A stretch of DNA of 64,000 nucleotides. Source: CAVVST01 sp963750995. Lineage in GTDB: Bacteria; Acidobacteriota; Vicinamibacteria; Vicinamibacterales; UBA2999. Made by a program: the position numbers and the translations under genes. The stretch spans positions 186,001 through 250,000 of the forward strand of contig CAVVST010000003.1 in assembly GCA_963750995.1 (NCBI GenBank), given 5' to 3'. The notes below the pieces were generated by a model. It was not told where the DNA came from, ran no database searches, and worked only from the letters and a program-made list of their open reading frames with translations. Shown piece after piece: positions 43,509 to 53,664 of the stretch (positions within the stretch are counted from its first letter, which is position 1; each line of letters begins with the position of its first letter).

Positions 43509-46455
43509 GTGCTCAGAATTGGCAAGGTTGGAGCGATTTTCGTGTTTGCGGTGTTCATGCCACTCGTGGCGTCCGCGCAGGCTGTGATCAGCGGCGTGGT
43601 GAGGGACGCGTCGGGCGCCGTGCTTCCGGGTGTGACCGTGGAAGCATCGAGTCCCGCACTCATTGAAAAAGTACGGACGACCGTGACCGACGGCACCGGC
43701 CAATATGCGATCGAGAATCTGCGTCCCGGCCAGTACATGGTGACCTTTACGCTGCCGGGGTTTGCCACGGTGGAGCGCGAAGGGGTTGAGCTGTCGGGCA
43801 GCTTCAACGCCCGCATCAACGCCGACCTGCGAGTCGGCGCCGTGGAAGAAACCATCACCGTCACCGGAGAAACCCCGGTGGTCGACGTGGCCAGCACCCG
43901 GCAGCAGCGCGTGCTCGACCGGGAAATTCTCGACGCTCTGCCGAATTCAGGCCTCCGCACCGGTCTCGGCGTGCTGATTCCGGCCGTGGACTTCCGGCGT
44001 CAGGACGTCGGCGGCGCCGGTGTCCGAGCAGTGACGGGCAACATGGTTGCCCATGGCGCCAGGTCGGAGGACGCGGGAACGACCCTGAACGGCATGACGA
44101 TCGCGACGTTCGGCACTGGCGCGGCCACCGCGACGATCTTCCTGAACCCGATGGGACTCCAGGAAATGACGGTGTCGACCGGAGCCAATGATGCCGAGCT
44201 GCACGCCGGCGGTGTCCGCACGAACTACGTGCTGCGCGAGGGCGGCAACGCGTTCAACGGCGTCGTCTTCGGGGCGTACGCGCCGGGCAAGTGGCAGGCG
44301 GACAACCTGACCGATGAATTGCGGAACCGCGGCCTCGCCGCGCCGAACAAGATCCGGGCGAACTGGGATATCAATCCAGCCTTCGGCGGCCCGATCATGC
44401 GGGACAAGATCTGGTTTTTTGGCGCCGCCCGCTACAACGTCAACGAAGACTACGTTGCGGGCCTCTTCTGGAATAAGAACGCCAACAACCCCAGCGCCTG
44501 GACCTACGAGCCCGACACTACTCGCCGGGTCTGGAATGAGCAGAGACAGCCCGACACGCAGTTGCGCGTCACCTGGCAGGCGACACCGCGCAACAAGATT
44601 GGCGGCACTTATTACAACACCAGCTACTGTTTCTGCCCGACCGACGCCTCCGGGGTTCTTTCATGGGAAGCGGGCCAGCGCGCCGAGTATCCCTATCAGC
44701 GCCTGTTCGCCGGCGACTGGACGGCGCCACTCACCAACCGCTGGCTGCTCGAAGTGAGCGGACAGGTCTACAACTCTGAGAGCAACCGTTCGCCCTGGCC
44801 AGACCTGGCGGATGGGATGATCCCGGTGCAGGAACAGAACACAGGCATGCGGTACCGCGCCCAGGAAATGTTCCGCATCCAGGATCAGGACGTCTATACG
44901 CTCCGCGGCACCTTCTCCTACGTGACCGGAGCGCATGCCATCCGGGTCGGCGGCTCCAACCGTAGCGGCAACCTCGGCCAGCTCGAGTACAGACATATCC
45001 CCGGTCAGCTATCGCCTGCGGGGCGGCGTGCCCAACCGGATCACCCAGCGGGCGCTCAGCTCATGGAGAGCCAATGTCGGTGCCGACCTGGGCTTGTTCG
45101 TCCAGGATCGCTGGACGCGGAACAAGATGACGCTGACCTACGGGCTGCGCTACGACTACTTCAGCAGCAGCTACCCCGAACAGCACATCGGTCCGACGAC
45201 GCTGGCGCCGACGCGGAACATCACGTTCCCGGAGCAACCAGCGCTTGGCACGCTGCACGATCTCTCGCCGAGACTGGGCGCCGCTTATGATCTGTTCGGC
45301 GACGGCAAGACCGCGATCAAGGCGAGTCTCAACCGCTACGTGCTGGCGATGGGCCCGGACGTGAGCTTCATTCAGCTCGCCAATCCATCGCGCAACCTGG
45401 TCACCAGCGCGACCCGGACCTGGAACGACGCCAACCGCAACTACGTGCCCGAGTGCGACCTGCTGAACAACCGCAGCAACGGCGAATGCGGCGCGTTGTC
45501 GAACGAAAACTTCGGCACCGTGGTCACCAACCTCACCTACGACACCGAGACATTGACCGGCTGGGGCAAGCGGAACTTCAACTGGGAGGTGTCAGCCGGC
45601 GTGCAGCGTGAAGTGGCGCCCGGAATTTCGGCCGAGCTCAGTTACTTCCGCCGCTGGTATGGCAACTTCGTCCTGACCGACGACCTTGCCATCGGACCGG
45701 CAGACTTCGATCGCTTCGTCCTCACCGCGCCGACCGACCCGCGGCTGCCCGACGGCGGCGGGTACCAGATCGAGGGCTACGACATCAAGCCGGCCAAGTT
45801 CGGCGTCGCGGCGCAGCCCTATGTGACGCTCTCGCGGAAGTACGGCGATCAGACGGACAAGTGGAACGGCGTCGATGCGACGCTCAACGCGCGGCCGCGC
45901 CCCGGCCTGTTCTTCCAGGGCGGCGTGAGCACGGGAAAACGGGTTGAAGACAACTGCGACGTGATTGTAAAGGTCGACAATCCCAGCCCGCTGTATTGCC
46001 ACCGCGACGAGCCCTGGCTCACGTTCGTGAAGGGCTACGGCTCCTACACGATTCCTCGCGTCGAGGTGCAGGTCAGCGGCACCTACCAGACCAAGCCAGG
46101 TCCGCTGGTGCTGGCGATCTACACGGCGACCAACGCCGAGGTCGCGCCAAGCCTCGGGCGCAACCTGGCGGGCGCCGCGCCAAGCGTGGACGTCCACCTC
46201 TTGTCGCCAGGGCCATACACCACCACCAATGGCGGTTCAGGACCCGTGCACGGCGCACGGCTCCACCAGGTCGACTTCCGGATCTCGAAGCTGCTGCAGT
46301 TCGGCGGCACCCGGACACGGGCGAACATCGACATCTACAACGCCCTCAACTCGAGCGCGGTGCTGATCCAGAACGACACTTACGGAGATTGGCAGCGGCC
46401 GACCGAGATCCTGGTCGCACGGTTCCTGAAGTTCAGCGTGCAGTTTGATTTCTAG
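43509..46455 (+). pseudogene. TonB-dependent receptor, Oar type (copy 3), one frameshift
   Basis: Start GTG at 43509 with GGAGG upstream, as in copy 4 at 57465. Signal peptide ends V-A-S-A-Q; then V-I-S-G-V-V-R-D-A-S-G-A-V-L-P-G-V, plug I-T-V-T-G-E-T-P-V-V-D-V and barrel ending V-Q-F-D-F. One extra base near 44992 shifts the frame. Deleting it restores L-E-Y-D-I-S-P-V-S-Y-R-L-R-G, which aligns with copy 4. All other sequence is intact for about 980 residues. It is twin to copy 4 and resembles copy 5. Three disulfide-type cysteine pairs (for example Y-C-F-C-P-T-D) are shared only with copy 4. Confidence 0.88.
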
Positions 46456-46456
46456 G

Positions 46457-46486
46457 TGGTAGCTGGTAGTTGGTAGCCGGTAGCAG
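46457..46486 (+). repeat. GGTAGYT low-complexity tandem
   Basis: GTGGTAGCTGGTAGTTGGTA and CCGGTAGC directly follow the receptor stop codon. Partial inverted counterparts (CTACCGGCT) lie 40-50 bp downstream. Probably a degenerate intergenic repeat. Confidence 0.5.
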
Positions 46487-46622
46487 GAACCGTGAAGTTT
46501 CTTGCTGCTGGCTGCCAACTGCCGCCTACCGGCTCGCTTTCTTAGGCGCATCTCAGGGGGACGTTCCTGAGAGTCATGTTCGCCGGTTTAGGGTAAATCA
46601 ACCTCGCGGCGATCGCGCGCGA

Positions 46623-47036
46623 TCAGCGCGCGTCTGCGCCGACTTCGTCGCTCGTGAATTCCTTCTTCGACTCGACCAGCGTGAAGCTGCTTGCGTTCAC
46701 TGTCGGCGTGCCGTCCTTCGCGAGGAAGCCCTTCACGACGACTTCGGCGCCGATGAAGTCCTCGCGGCGGAGGCCGGCGCGGAGCAGGTTGCTGGCTCCG
46801 GCGCTTTCGATTTCCCAGGTCACCATCTGGCCGGTGGTCGGGTTCTTCACGTCGATGTAGATGTGCGCGTGGGGATTCTGCCACCCCATCTTGCTCACCA
46901 CGCCCCGCAGCGTGACCGGCTTGTTGCCGTCGTACACCGCCGAGAACGAGTGATGCGCCTCGACCGCAGCGACGGCTCCGAGCAGCGCCACCAGGGTTCC
47001 TGCGGCGAGTGCGGCGAACGCGGACTTGCTACGCAT
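46623..47036 (-). CDS. DUF6152 family secreted protein (copy 3)
   Basis: The start at 47036 has AGGAGG upstream. The 137-residue protein has a signal peptide (A-G-T-L-V-A-L-L-G-A-V-A-A-V-E-A), then H-H-S-F-S-A-V-Y-D, V-V-S-K-M-G-W-Q-N-P-H-A-H-I-Y and V-V-V-K-G-F-L-A-K-D-G-T-P-T-V-N-A-S. It is complete and highly typical. It lies near the G-D-T-L-V-x-D gene at 47187 and DUF6152 copy 4, all on the minus strand. Confidence 0.85.
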   Translation of the reverse strand: MRSKSAFAALAAGTLVALLGAVAAVEAHHSFSAVYDGNKPVTLRGVVSKMGWQNPHAHIYIDVKNPTTGQMVTWEIESAGASNLLRAGLRREDFIGAEVVVKGFLAKDGTPTVNASSFTLVESKKEFTSDEVGADAR

Positions 47037-47186
47037 AGTGCCTCCTGTTGCTCCGAGACTTTCCTGATGCCGCAGACGGCGTCGCCGGTTCTCAGATGAG
47101 GTCCTCATGATCAGCGGAGAGGACAGGCGCATTCCGGGGCGGCGTTTCCGCGGCCCGGAATGCGCTCGAGATGGCAGGCTCGATCG

Positions 47187-48131
47187 TTACTGGGCGCCGC
47201 CCCGCAGGCGCTCCTCGGCTTCTTTCCTCCCCTCCGGCGTCATCTTCTCGAAGGCGAACGCATCCTCGTTCGCCGTGCAGAGGTATTCCGACCAGACGTC
47301 GTTCGGATCCTGCGCCAGCGTCCAGGTGTGCGGCGCCGACACCAACGGCTTCAGAAGCACAACGGGATCGATGACGGTGTACTGGTAGGTCAGATAGTGC
47401 TTCGAGTTCCGGGTGAAGCGCTCGATCACGCGCTCCTCGGGGCTGTGCGTCCAGGCGTTGTTGTCTCCCCTCGCTCCGACCGAGATGTTCCGCATCCGCG
47501 TGTCGATCGCAATCGTGTCGACGACCAGCGTATCGCCTTCCCAGTGGCCGACGGACTCGCCGTTGAATGTGACGTCGGGGCTCTTCGAGTGCGGACGCCC
47601 ATCGGTCGGGATGCGCCTGATGGTCTGCGGGAATTCAGTCAAGATCCAGACGGCGCCCGGCTTCTGGATGATCTCCATCGGGCCGTGCTCGGTGGCCTGC
47701 GTCGTGATCGACGTCGGCGTGCCGCCGGGCGCACAGGTCCCGTACGGCGTCGGAAACTGGTACTTCGCCTTCGTTTCCGGCCTGAACTCCGCCGCCGGCT
47801 GCGGCGTCACCGCGGGGTCGTACTGGCCCATGACGTCTTCGCCGAGCCGGTATCCGCCCTGGAGCATCCGTCCGGCTCGGTTCGGATAGTACCGCCCGGT
47901 GAGGTCCGGCTTCCCGTCTTCTGCGCGCGGGGCGGGGCCGCCGTTGGGCAATACCTTCACGTCGCCGAAGTTCCCGGCGATACGCGACCAGTCCTTGGCC
48001 TGCGCATCCTGTGCCGCCTGAGTGTTCTGTGCGTTCTGCGCTTCGATCGGCATCGACAGTACGACCGCCGCCGCCAGCCCGAGTCCCGCGCGCACCCACG
48101 GTCCGCAGCCCCGCCGTGTCATTCCTTGCAT
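47187..48131 (-). CDS. Secreted protein of the G-D-T-L-V-x-D family (copy 3)
   Basis: The start at 48131 has GGAGGG upstream; an ATG at 48122 is also possible. Signal peptide (V-R-A-G-L-G-L-A-A-A-V-V-L-S-M-P-I-E-A-Q), then E-D-G-K-P-D-L-T-G-R-Y-Y-P-N-R, G-V/H-W-E-G-D-T-L-V-V-D-T-I-A-I-D-T-R and P-E-E-R-V-I-E-R-F-T. The end has L-C-T-A-N-E-D. It is the most divergent intact member here. It sits just after DUF6152 copy 4 on the same strand (61-bp gap). Confidence 0.78.
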   Translation of the reverse strand: MQGMTRRGCGPWVRAGLGLAAAVVLSMPIEAQNAQNTQAAQDAQAKDWSRIAGNFGDVKVLPNGGPAPRAEDGKPDLTGRYYPNRAGRMLQGGYRLGEDVMGQYDPAVTPQPAAEFRPETKAKYQFPTPYGTCAPGGTPTSITTQATEHGPMEIIQKPGAVWILTEFPQTIRRIPTDGRPHSKSPDVTFNGESVGHWEGDTLVVDTIAIDTRMRNISVGARGDNNAWTHSPEERVIERFTRNSKHYLTYQYTVIDPVVLLKPLVSAPHTWTLAQDPNDVWSEYLCTANEDAFAFEKMTPEGRKEAEERLRGGAQ

Positions 48132-48192
48132 CTCCGACCCTCCATCCGGTTGCGCATGAATCCCGATACAGGTCACATCAGCGCGAGCGGCG

Positions 48193-48648
48193 CTATTTGT
48201 CCCAGAAACTGAGTTTCTCGGGCGTCATGTTCCGCTCGACCACCTGCCCGACGATACGAATGACACCGTCCGCCAGCTTGATATATTCCGCGGCGCCTCT
48301 GTTCGTGCCGTCAATCGTGAAGGCACCCGCCCTGGCGGCGCAGCCCCGGGCGTGCATCACCTTGCCTATTGCGCTCTCGAAGTGCTCGCGCGTCGTGCCG
48401 TTACGCCGCAGCGCGTTCGGCGTGATCATTTCCAGCCGCCAGGGCTGAACCTTGCCGCTGGGCTCCTTCACATCCATGCGCAGCCACGCGTGCGGGTTTT
48501 CCCATTCGATCCCGGTCAGCGGTCCTGTGAGGTCCATGCACTTGGTCGAATCGAACTCCACCCCGAATGAATGATGGGCAAGCGGCGAATTCGCGGCGCC
48601 GAGCAGAACCAGCAGGGCGGTAACAAAGGCGGCAAACTGAACTTTCAT
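48193..48648 (-). CDS. DUF6152 family secreted protein (copy 4)
   Basis: The start is the ATG at 48648 (M-K-V-Q-F-A-A-F-V-T), which opens a signal peptide; the long upstream extension is not coding. H-H-S-F-G-V-E-F-D at the mature N-terminus, then T-G-I-E-W-E-N-P-H-A-W-L-R-M-D. A DUF6152 core is followed by a C-terminal extension with D-G-V-I-R-I-V-G-Q-V-V. Cysteines occur at about residues 40 and 112. Upstream partner of the G-D-T-L-V-x-D gene at 47187. Confidence 0.82.
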   Translation of the reverse strand: MKVQFAAFVTALLVLLGAANSPLAHHSFGVEFDSTKCMDLTGPLTGIEWENPHAWLRMDVKEPSGKVQPWRLEMITPNALRRNGTTREHFESAIGKVMHARGCAARAGAFTIDGTNRGAAEYIKLADGVIRIVGQVVERNMTPEKLSFWDK

Positions 48649-48731
48649 GAGAGGTGTCTCCTCCGGGGGCGCGGTCCCCGGAAATACGCTATACGTTGCG
48701 CTGCTTAAACTACTTGCGGGTACGTCATCTG

Positions 48732-49370
48732 TCAATCAATCACCCTGCCGAGCGCGGCGGAAGGCGCTACTGCGGCCGGGCGTTCGAGATACGCGGTCAG
48801 CGTCTGGTGCTCCGCAGGGGTGACCGGGGCGCCCAGCTTCACCATGCGGTCGATGATCGAGTCCCAGCTCTCGGCGGTCGCCGGCTTCGTCGTCGCCATC
48901 GCGAGGTCGTGACAGAGCTGGCACCGGCGCGCGAGGATCGCGGTGGCGTCGCCATCGGTCGCCGCAGTCGTGGCCCCGGCGGCGCGACCGCGTCGACCTG
49001 CCGCGGCTGGGGCGCCACCTGCCGGCTGCGGGGGGACCTGTCCCCCGGTCGCCGTGAGATACGCCGTGAGCGGCTCGATCTCGTCCGGGAAGACCTGCGC
49101 TCCCCGGCCGATCATGCGATAGACGGTGTCCCTCCACTCGTCCGCGGTCTTCTTTCGAACTGCCACCATCCGCATGATGGCGCCGCCGTCGTGGCACCCC
49201 ACGCAGATCTGCGTCACCGCGGCCTTCCCCTTCTCGATGTCAGCTTGCGGCGCAGGCACCGCCTGTACGGGAACGAGGACGCGCGGTGCGCCGCTCGTGC
49301 CTTCGACACCGGGCGCCGCCCACACGGCGACCATCCACACGGCGAGGCATACGGGAGTGATCTGTCGCAT
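48732..49370 (-). CDS. Diheme cytochrome c (copy 2), coupled to a ThDP enzyme
   Basis: The start at 49370 (M-R-Q-I-T-P-V) overlaps the ThDP gene's stop by one base (TAATG). The 212-residue protein has a signal peptide and two heme motifs, C-V-G-C-H and C-Q-L-C-H, with the linker rich in Ala/Gly/Pro. It shares D-E-W-R-D-T-V-Y-R-M-I-G-R-G-A-Q-V with the diheme gene at 42193. The tight coupling indicates that this protein and the exported ThDP enzyme work together, plausibly as its electron acceptor. Confidence 0.88.
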   Translation of the reverse strand: MRQITPVCLAVWMVAVWAAPGVEGTSGAPRVLVPVQAVPAPQADIEKGKAAVTQICVGCHDGGAIMRMVAVRKKTADEWRDTVYRMIGRGAQVFPDEIEPLTAYLTATGGQVPPQPAGGAPAAAGRRGRAAGATTAATDGDATAILARRCQLCHDLAMATTKPATAESWDSIIDRMVKLGAPVTPAEHQTLTAYLERPAAVAPSAALGRVID

Positions 49371-51352
49371 TACACAGTCCTCGCCTTGCGCTGGATCTCG
49401 GCGATCGAGTGCCGCTGGTACCACGTCGGCTGGGACAGCGACGGACCGTCTTCTTCCACCTCGATGTCCATCAGCACGGCCTTGCCGTCGCGCATGCTGT
49501 GGATGGCGCGCTGCAAGGCGGGGACGAGCTCGCCGGCGTTGCGCACCCTCTCGCCCCGCAGGCCGTAGGCTTCGCCAATCTTTGCGAAATCGACGTTGGG
49601 GTCGCCAAGGTAGCCGTTATAGTCGCGGCCCTCTTCGAAGAACCGCCCGCCGCCGTTCATGTTGCGGGCGCGCGTCTCGTTGTACAGGTGGTTGTTCATG
49701 ATCACGAGGAGCATGGGCGCCTCGTACCGCGCGATGCTCCACAGGGCCTCCGACTGGCCGAACAGGAAGCCGCCGTCGCCCTGCAGCGCGACCACCTGGC
49801 GCTCGGGGAGCCCGAGCTGCACGCCGAACGACGCCGCGACGCCCCACCCGAGCGCGGAACCGATGGTGCGGCCGTACTTCGCCTTGTTGTCGCCGCCGAA
49901 CGTGAATTGGTTCAGCATCTTGTAGGCCTGCGTGCCGAGTTCAGGGACGATCACGGCATTCTTGTCGAGCAGGCGTTCGAGCTCGAAGCCGACGCGCTCC
50001 CAGCTGAGGGGGCTCCGATCGAAGAAGGCGTGGCGGGCGATCTCCCTCGATTTCTTCAGCTCCGCGGTGTGGGCGGACACCTCCGCGAGCCGGGTCGCGC
50101 GAATCCGCGCGATGCGATCTCTCGTCAGGAGACTGTCAACCGCGTCGGATAAGTCACGAATGGCCAGCCGGACGTCGGACGCGATGGCCAGCTCCACCGG
50201 ATAGACGCGGCCGAGGATCACGGGATCGTGGCTGATGTGCACCGTCGGCGTGCCGGGCTGCGGCTCGCGGCGCTTGAAGCCCTCGCCGAACCCGATCATG
50301 AGGTCGGTCTGGCGCGGATAGCGCAGCGTGCGCATCTGGCCCATGTACAGCGGGTGATCTGTCGGAAAATTCGCGTAGAGATCGTCCTCGGTGTCCGTGA
50401 CGGGGACCGACAGCTTTTCCGCAAGGGCGAGCAGATCCGCGGTCGCTCCGTCCTCGAACACTTCCGGTCCGACGACGAACACCGGGTTTTTCGCTTCGAC
50501 CAGCCACCGGGCCGCCCGCTGGATCGCATCGGTGGGGGCGCGGAACTTGTGGCGCGCGTTCGCCAGGTCGATCTTGTCGACACGCTGGCGCACGCGCTCG
50601 CCCGCCTGCGCCGTTCCCCACACCATCGTGACCGGTCCGCTCGGCGGCCCGTACGCAAACCTGATGGCGCGCCGCGTGATCTCGGCCATCTCGTCAGTCA
50701 GCAGGTTCGCCGTCCACATCGTGAACGGCTCGGTGGGCCTGAGCGTATCGTCCCAGCTTTCGAAGCCGTCCTTCCCCTGTGCCGACAGGTTTCCGTGCGA
50801 GTACGTCACGAGGAGCGGGACACGGTCCTTCCAGGCGCAGTACAGGTTGCTGATGGAGTTGCCGACGCCTGCGCCGCTGCCGAAAAAGAAGCCGAGGCTG
50901 CGGCTCGCCATCGCGTAGCCCGCGGCCGCAGCCACGGCGTGCCCCTCGTGGGTGACGTTGATGACCTGCACGTCGCCGGCGGCGTCGACCGCCTCCCAGA
51001 GCGGACCGAATCCGCTGGTGTTCGTATGAAAGAGCGTGCGGACACCTGCCGCGCGGAGCTGTGCGAGGACGGCCCCGGCGGCCGTGCCGTCGTACATCTC
51101 GAACGTTTCGCCACTCGGCAACGGACTGGCCACGACGCCCTGCGCGGCGCCCCCCGCTGCGGGCGCCGACCCGGTGGTGTCCTGGGCGAGCGCGGAGACC
51201 GACGGCCCCGCCCCGAGCGCGATACCCGTCACCGCCGTGGCGGCAAGAAAGTCCCGCCGGGACACGGTTGCGGCGTCAGCGTTCCGGCTGGGCGACTGCC
51301 CGTCCGCGTCAGTGACAGGAACGTTCGATGCCGGCTTCTTCGTGGTGCTCAT
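49370..51352 (-). CDS. Tat-exported ThDP-dependent enzyme, acetolactate synthase/pyruvate oxidase-like (copy 1)
   Basis: A 660-residue protein. Residues 28-55 form a Tat signal: S-R-R-D-F-L followed by a hydrophobic stretch to A-L-A-Q. The body has all three ThDP-enzyme domains: the N-terminal one with catalytic E in T-H-E-G-H-A-V-A-A-A-A-G-Y, a central domain, and the C-terminal cofactor site G-D-G-G-F-L ... N-N-H-L-Y-N. This is the IlvB/POX/benzoylformate-decarboxylase superfamily. Tat export implies that it folds with ThDP in the cytoplasm and acts in the periplasm, which is unusual. A cytochrome c gene follows with 1-bp overlap, supporting an oxidative decarboxylase that feeds electrons to cytochrome c. 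Substrate unknown. Confidence 0.88.
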   Translation of the reverse strand: MSTTKKPASNVPVTDADGQSPSRNADAATVSRRDFLAATAVTGIALGAGPSVSALAQDTTGSAPAAGGAAQGVVASPLPSGETFEMYDGTAAGAVLAQLRAAGVRTLFHTNTSGFGPLWEAVDAAGDVQVINVTHEGHAVAAAAGYAMASRSLGFFFGSGAGVGNSISNLYCAWKDRVPLLVTYSHGNLSAQGKDGFESWDDTLRPTEPFTMWTANLLTDEMAEITRRAIRFAYGPPSGPVTMVWGTAQAGERVRQRVDKIDLANARHKFRAPTDAIQRAARWLVEAKNPVFVVGPEVFEDGATADLLALAEKLSVPVTDTEDDLYANFPTDHPLYMGQMRTLRYPRQTDLMIGFGEGFKRREPQPGTPTVHISHDPVILGRVYPVELAIASDVRLAIRDLSDAVDSLLTRDRIARIRATRLAEVSAHTAELKKSREIARHAFFDRSPLSWERVGFELERLLDKNAVIVPELGTQAYKMLNQFTFGGDNKAKYGRTIGSALGWGVAASFGVQLGLPERQVVALQGDGGFLFGQSEALWSIARYEAPMLLVIMNNHLYNETRARNMNGGGRFFEEGRDYNGYLGDPNVDFAKIGEAYGLRGERVRNAGELVPALQRAIHSMRDGKAVLMDIEVEEDGPSLSQPTWYQRHSIAEIQRKARTV

Positions 51353-51391
51353 ATGGCGTCCTGTTTCTGGTGAACTCGATCACCCTGGTGC

Positions 51392-52710
51392 CTATCGTAT
51401 GGCAGACAATTGCTCGAGCAATTTGCCCCGGGCACTGCTGGCGGGGACGAAGCGCTGAATACGCTGTCCGGCAAACACCTCACCCGTATATATATAGTCC
51501 CGGGAATCCACCTCCACCATGTGCAGGCCGTAGAACAGGCCGCCCTGGTCGCCCATGGTTCCGACGTTGCCGAGGATCTTCCCGTCCGCCCGGTTGAGGA
51601 ACCAGACGTGGCTGTTCGCCATGTCGGAAATGATCAGGTAGCGCTGCTCCTTGTCGGCCGAGAACGCCACGCCGCCGGCGGCGCCGCGGTCCGACGGTGT
51701 CATCGGCGAGATCATGAACTCGCGGATGAACTTGCCGTCCTTCGTGGTGACGTCGATCCGGTTCGCCCGGCGATCGGCAGCGTATACGAGCCCGTCATTG
51801 GAGAAGGCGAGCGTCAGGTGACCGACGTAGTCCTTGGGGGGTGTACCGCCAGGGGTGTAGACATGATCGGCGTCGTTCGTGCTGATGTCCGCCAGCGGTT
51901 TGCCGCGGGCGCCCCACCCGCGCTTGAACGCGAACGTGTCGAGGTCGAACACCATGACGCGGCCGCCCAGGTAGCTATCCGCGACAAAGAGCTCGCGCCC
52001 GGCTTCGTCGACTCGGACCTCCTCGATGCCGCCGACGATCATCGGCGTCGTCGGGGGTACTTTGCGCGGAAGACCGCGGTCGCCGCCGCCGCGGCCGCCG
52101 CGTCCGCGTTGCCGCCGCCGCGGCCGCCGCGCCCGCGCCCGGCCGCGCCTGGAGGCTGCGGAAGAAACCCGGCGATCGGTCCCTGGCCGCCCTGGCCCGG
52201 CACCACTTGCGGGAGCGCCGCCGGCCGATTGGGACCGCCGCCCTCCCGTTCGGGAGCGCGGGGCACCTCGGCGACCATCCTGCCGGTCCTTACGTCGTAC
52301 TTGCGGACGGTGTCCTGCCCCAGGTACGCGAAGCCCTTGCTGTCGGTGTCCATCCCGTGGCCCTGCGGGGCCACGAACGATCCGATCACGTTGCCGGTCG
52401 AATCGAAATGAATCATCGAGGGCGGCCGCACGCAGCACGCGGCAAGGGGCGGCGTCGTCTCGGCGCCGAGCTCGAGGTTCGTCAGATCGTTCGGGCGGTT
52501 GTAGACCCAGATGCTGTCGTCGGCCATGATCGAGATCCCCATGACGCCGCCGATCTTCCATTTGTTCGGAAGCGGCCGGGGAAAATCGGGATCGAACTTG
52601 TAGCGTGGGGCGGCGTCGTTCTGCGCCGCGGTTCCCGACTGCAGGAGCATAAGGCCGAGGCCGGCCGCAATGGCGACGGCGATGGGTCGCACGCTACCTG
52701 GATGTCTCAT
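51392..52710 (-). pseudogene. NHL-repeat secreted protein, one frameshift at a C-run
   Basis: The start at 52710 (M-R-H-P-G-S-V-R) opens a signal peptide. N-terminal part to F-R-A-K-Y-P (about 52070), including a Gly/Arg-rich linker. The frame is then lost at GTACCCCCGACG; one more C would continue it as P-P-T-T-P-M-I-V-G-G. The C-terminal part has NHL blades (L-F-V-A-D-S-Y-L-G-G-R-V-M-V-F, L-V-Y-A-A-D-R-R-A-N-R-I-D-V, Y-I-Y-T-G-E-V) and ends A-I-R. A propeller of the peptidylglycine amidating-lyase-like group. It lies 39 bp from the ThDP gene on the same strand and may be part of its transcript. Confidence 0.85.
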
Positions 52711-52811
52711 ACCTCTGCCCTCGCGCCTGATCGTGAAGGTCGTGCGCGCAGCTTAGGGCCCCGGAGAGGTCGTGTCAATACCTCGGGAGTTCGGTTAAAC
52801 TCTGGGCGTTT

Positions 52812-53651
52812 ATGCGTTTCATTACCCTCGTCATGATCGCAGCCGCGACCGCTGCCGCCGTGCCGCCCGTCTCACCCGCCGTGGGGGCCCAGGCCCCCGC
52901 CGGCGCCGCGTATACCCCGGGCCGAACGCCCGACGGCCATCCGGACCTGCAGGGCGTGTGGCGCGCCTGGAACCTGGCGAAATACGACCTCGAGGATCAC
53001 AGCGCGAAGCCGGGGATTCCGGCGGGGCGCGGGTTCGTCGTCGATCCGGCCGACGGCAGGATCCCGTACCGGCCCGAGATGTTGGCCCGGCGCCAGAAGA
53101 ACTACGAGGGCACGCTGACGCCGGACCCGATTGCGAACACGGATCCGCTGGCCAAGTGCTACATGCCGGGCGTTCCGCGGCTGACCTATCTCGGGTGGCC
53201 GTTTCAGATTATCCAAGACCAGCGGGACGTGAACTTCACGTACGAGTGGAGCCACAAGAAGCGGATCGTCCCGATTGGTGACACCAGTCCCCTGCCGGAT
53301 CCCGACGGCGGCCTGAACCTGCGATGGAACGGCATGGCCCGCGGACGCTACGACGGCAACTCGCTCGTCGTCACGCTGGGGAATTTCAACGCCTATAGCT
53401 GGTTCGACATGGCGGGCAACTTCCACAGCGACGCCCTCACGGTCGTGGAGCGCTACACCCCGATCGGCCCCGACACCCTCCAGTACGAAGCGACGATGAC
53501 CGATCCGAAGGTATTCACGCGCCCGTGGACCATTCGTATGGTGCTGCAGCGCCAGAAAGAAGTCGGCCTGCTCGATTACGAGTGCACCGCCATGCTCGAT
53601 GACCTCGGCATTCATCACACCTTTCCGAGAGACTTCGATGTCCAGCAATAG
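52812..53651 (+). CDS. Secreted protein of the G-D-T-L-V-x-D family (copy 4)
   Basis: A 279-residue protein with a signal peptide (I-A-A-A-T-A-A-A-V-P-P-V-S-P-A-V-G-A). It opens R-T-P-D-G-H-P-D-L-Q-G-V-W, has A-K-C-Y-M-P-G-V-P-R, a variant core G-R-Y-D-G-N-S-L-V-V-T-L, then F-H-S-D-A-L-T-V-V-E-R-Y and E-A-T-M-T-D-P-K-V-F-T-R-P-W. It is most like 22030-22824. First gene of a two-gene operon with copy 5 (13-bp gap). Confidence 0.82.
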   Translation: MRFITLVMIAAATAAAVPPVSPAVGAQAPAGAAYTPGRTPDGHPDLQGVWRAWNLAKYDLEDHSAKPGIPAGRGFVVDPADGRIPYRPEMLARRQKNYEGTLTPDPIANTDPLAKCYMPGVPRLTYLGWPFQIIQDQRDVNFTYEWSHKKRIVPIGDTSPLPDPDGGLNLRWNGMARGRYDGNSLVVTLGNFNAYSWFDMAGNFHSDALTVVERYTPIGPDTLQYEATMTDPKVFTRPWTIRMVLQRQKEVGLLDYECTAMLDDLGIHHTFPRDFDVQQ

Positions 53652-53664
53652 GGTAAGGAGCGTC

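Noticed and set aside
46457..46541. A rho-independent terminator after receptor copy 3
   Set aside because: The matching arms are in the wrong order for a single hairpin and there is no T-tract; a degenerate repeat is a better reading.
50228..51373. 381-residue plus-strand ORF
   Set aside because: Antisense of ThDP enzyme copy 1, whose motifs are beyond doubt.
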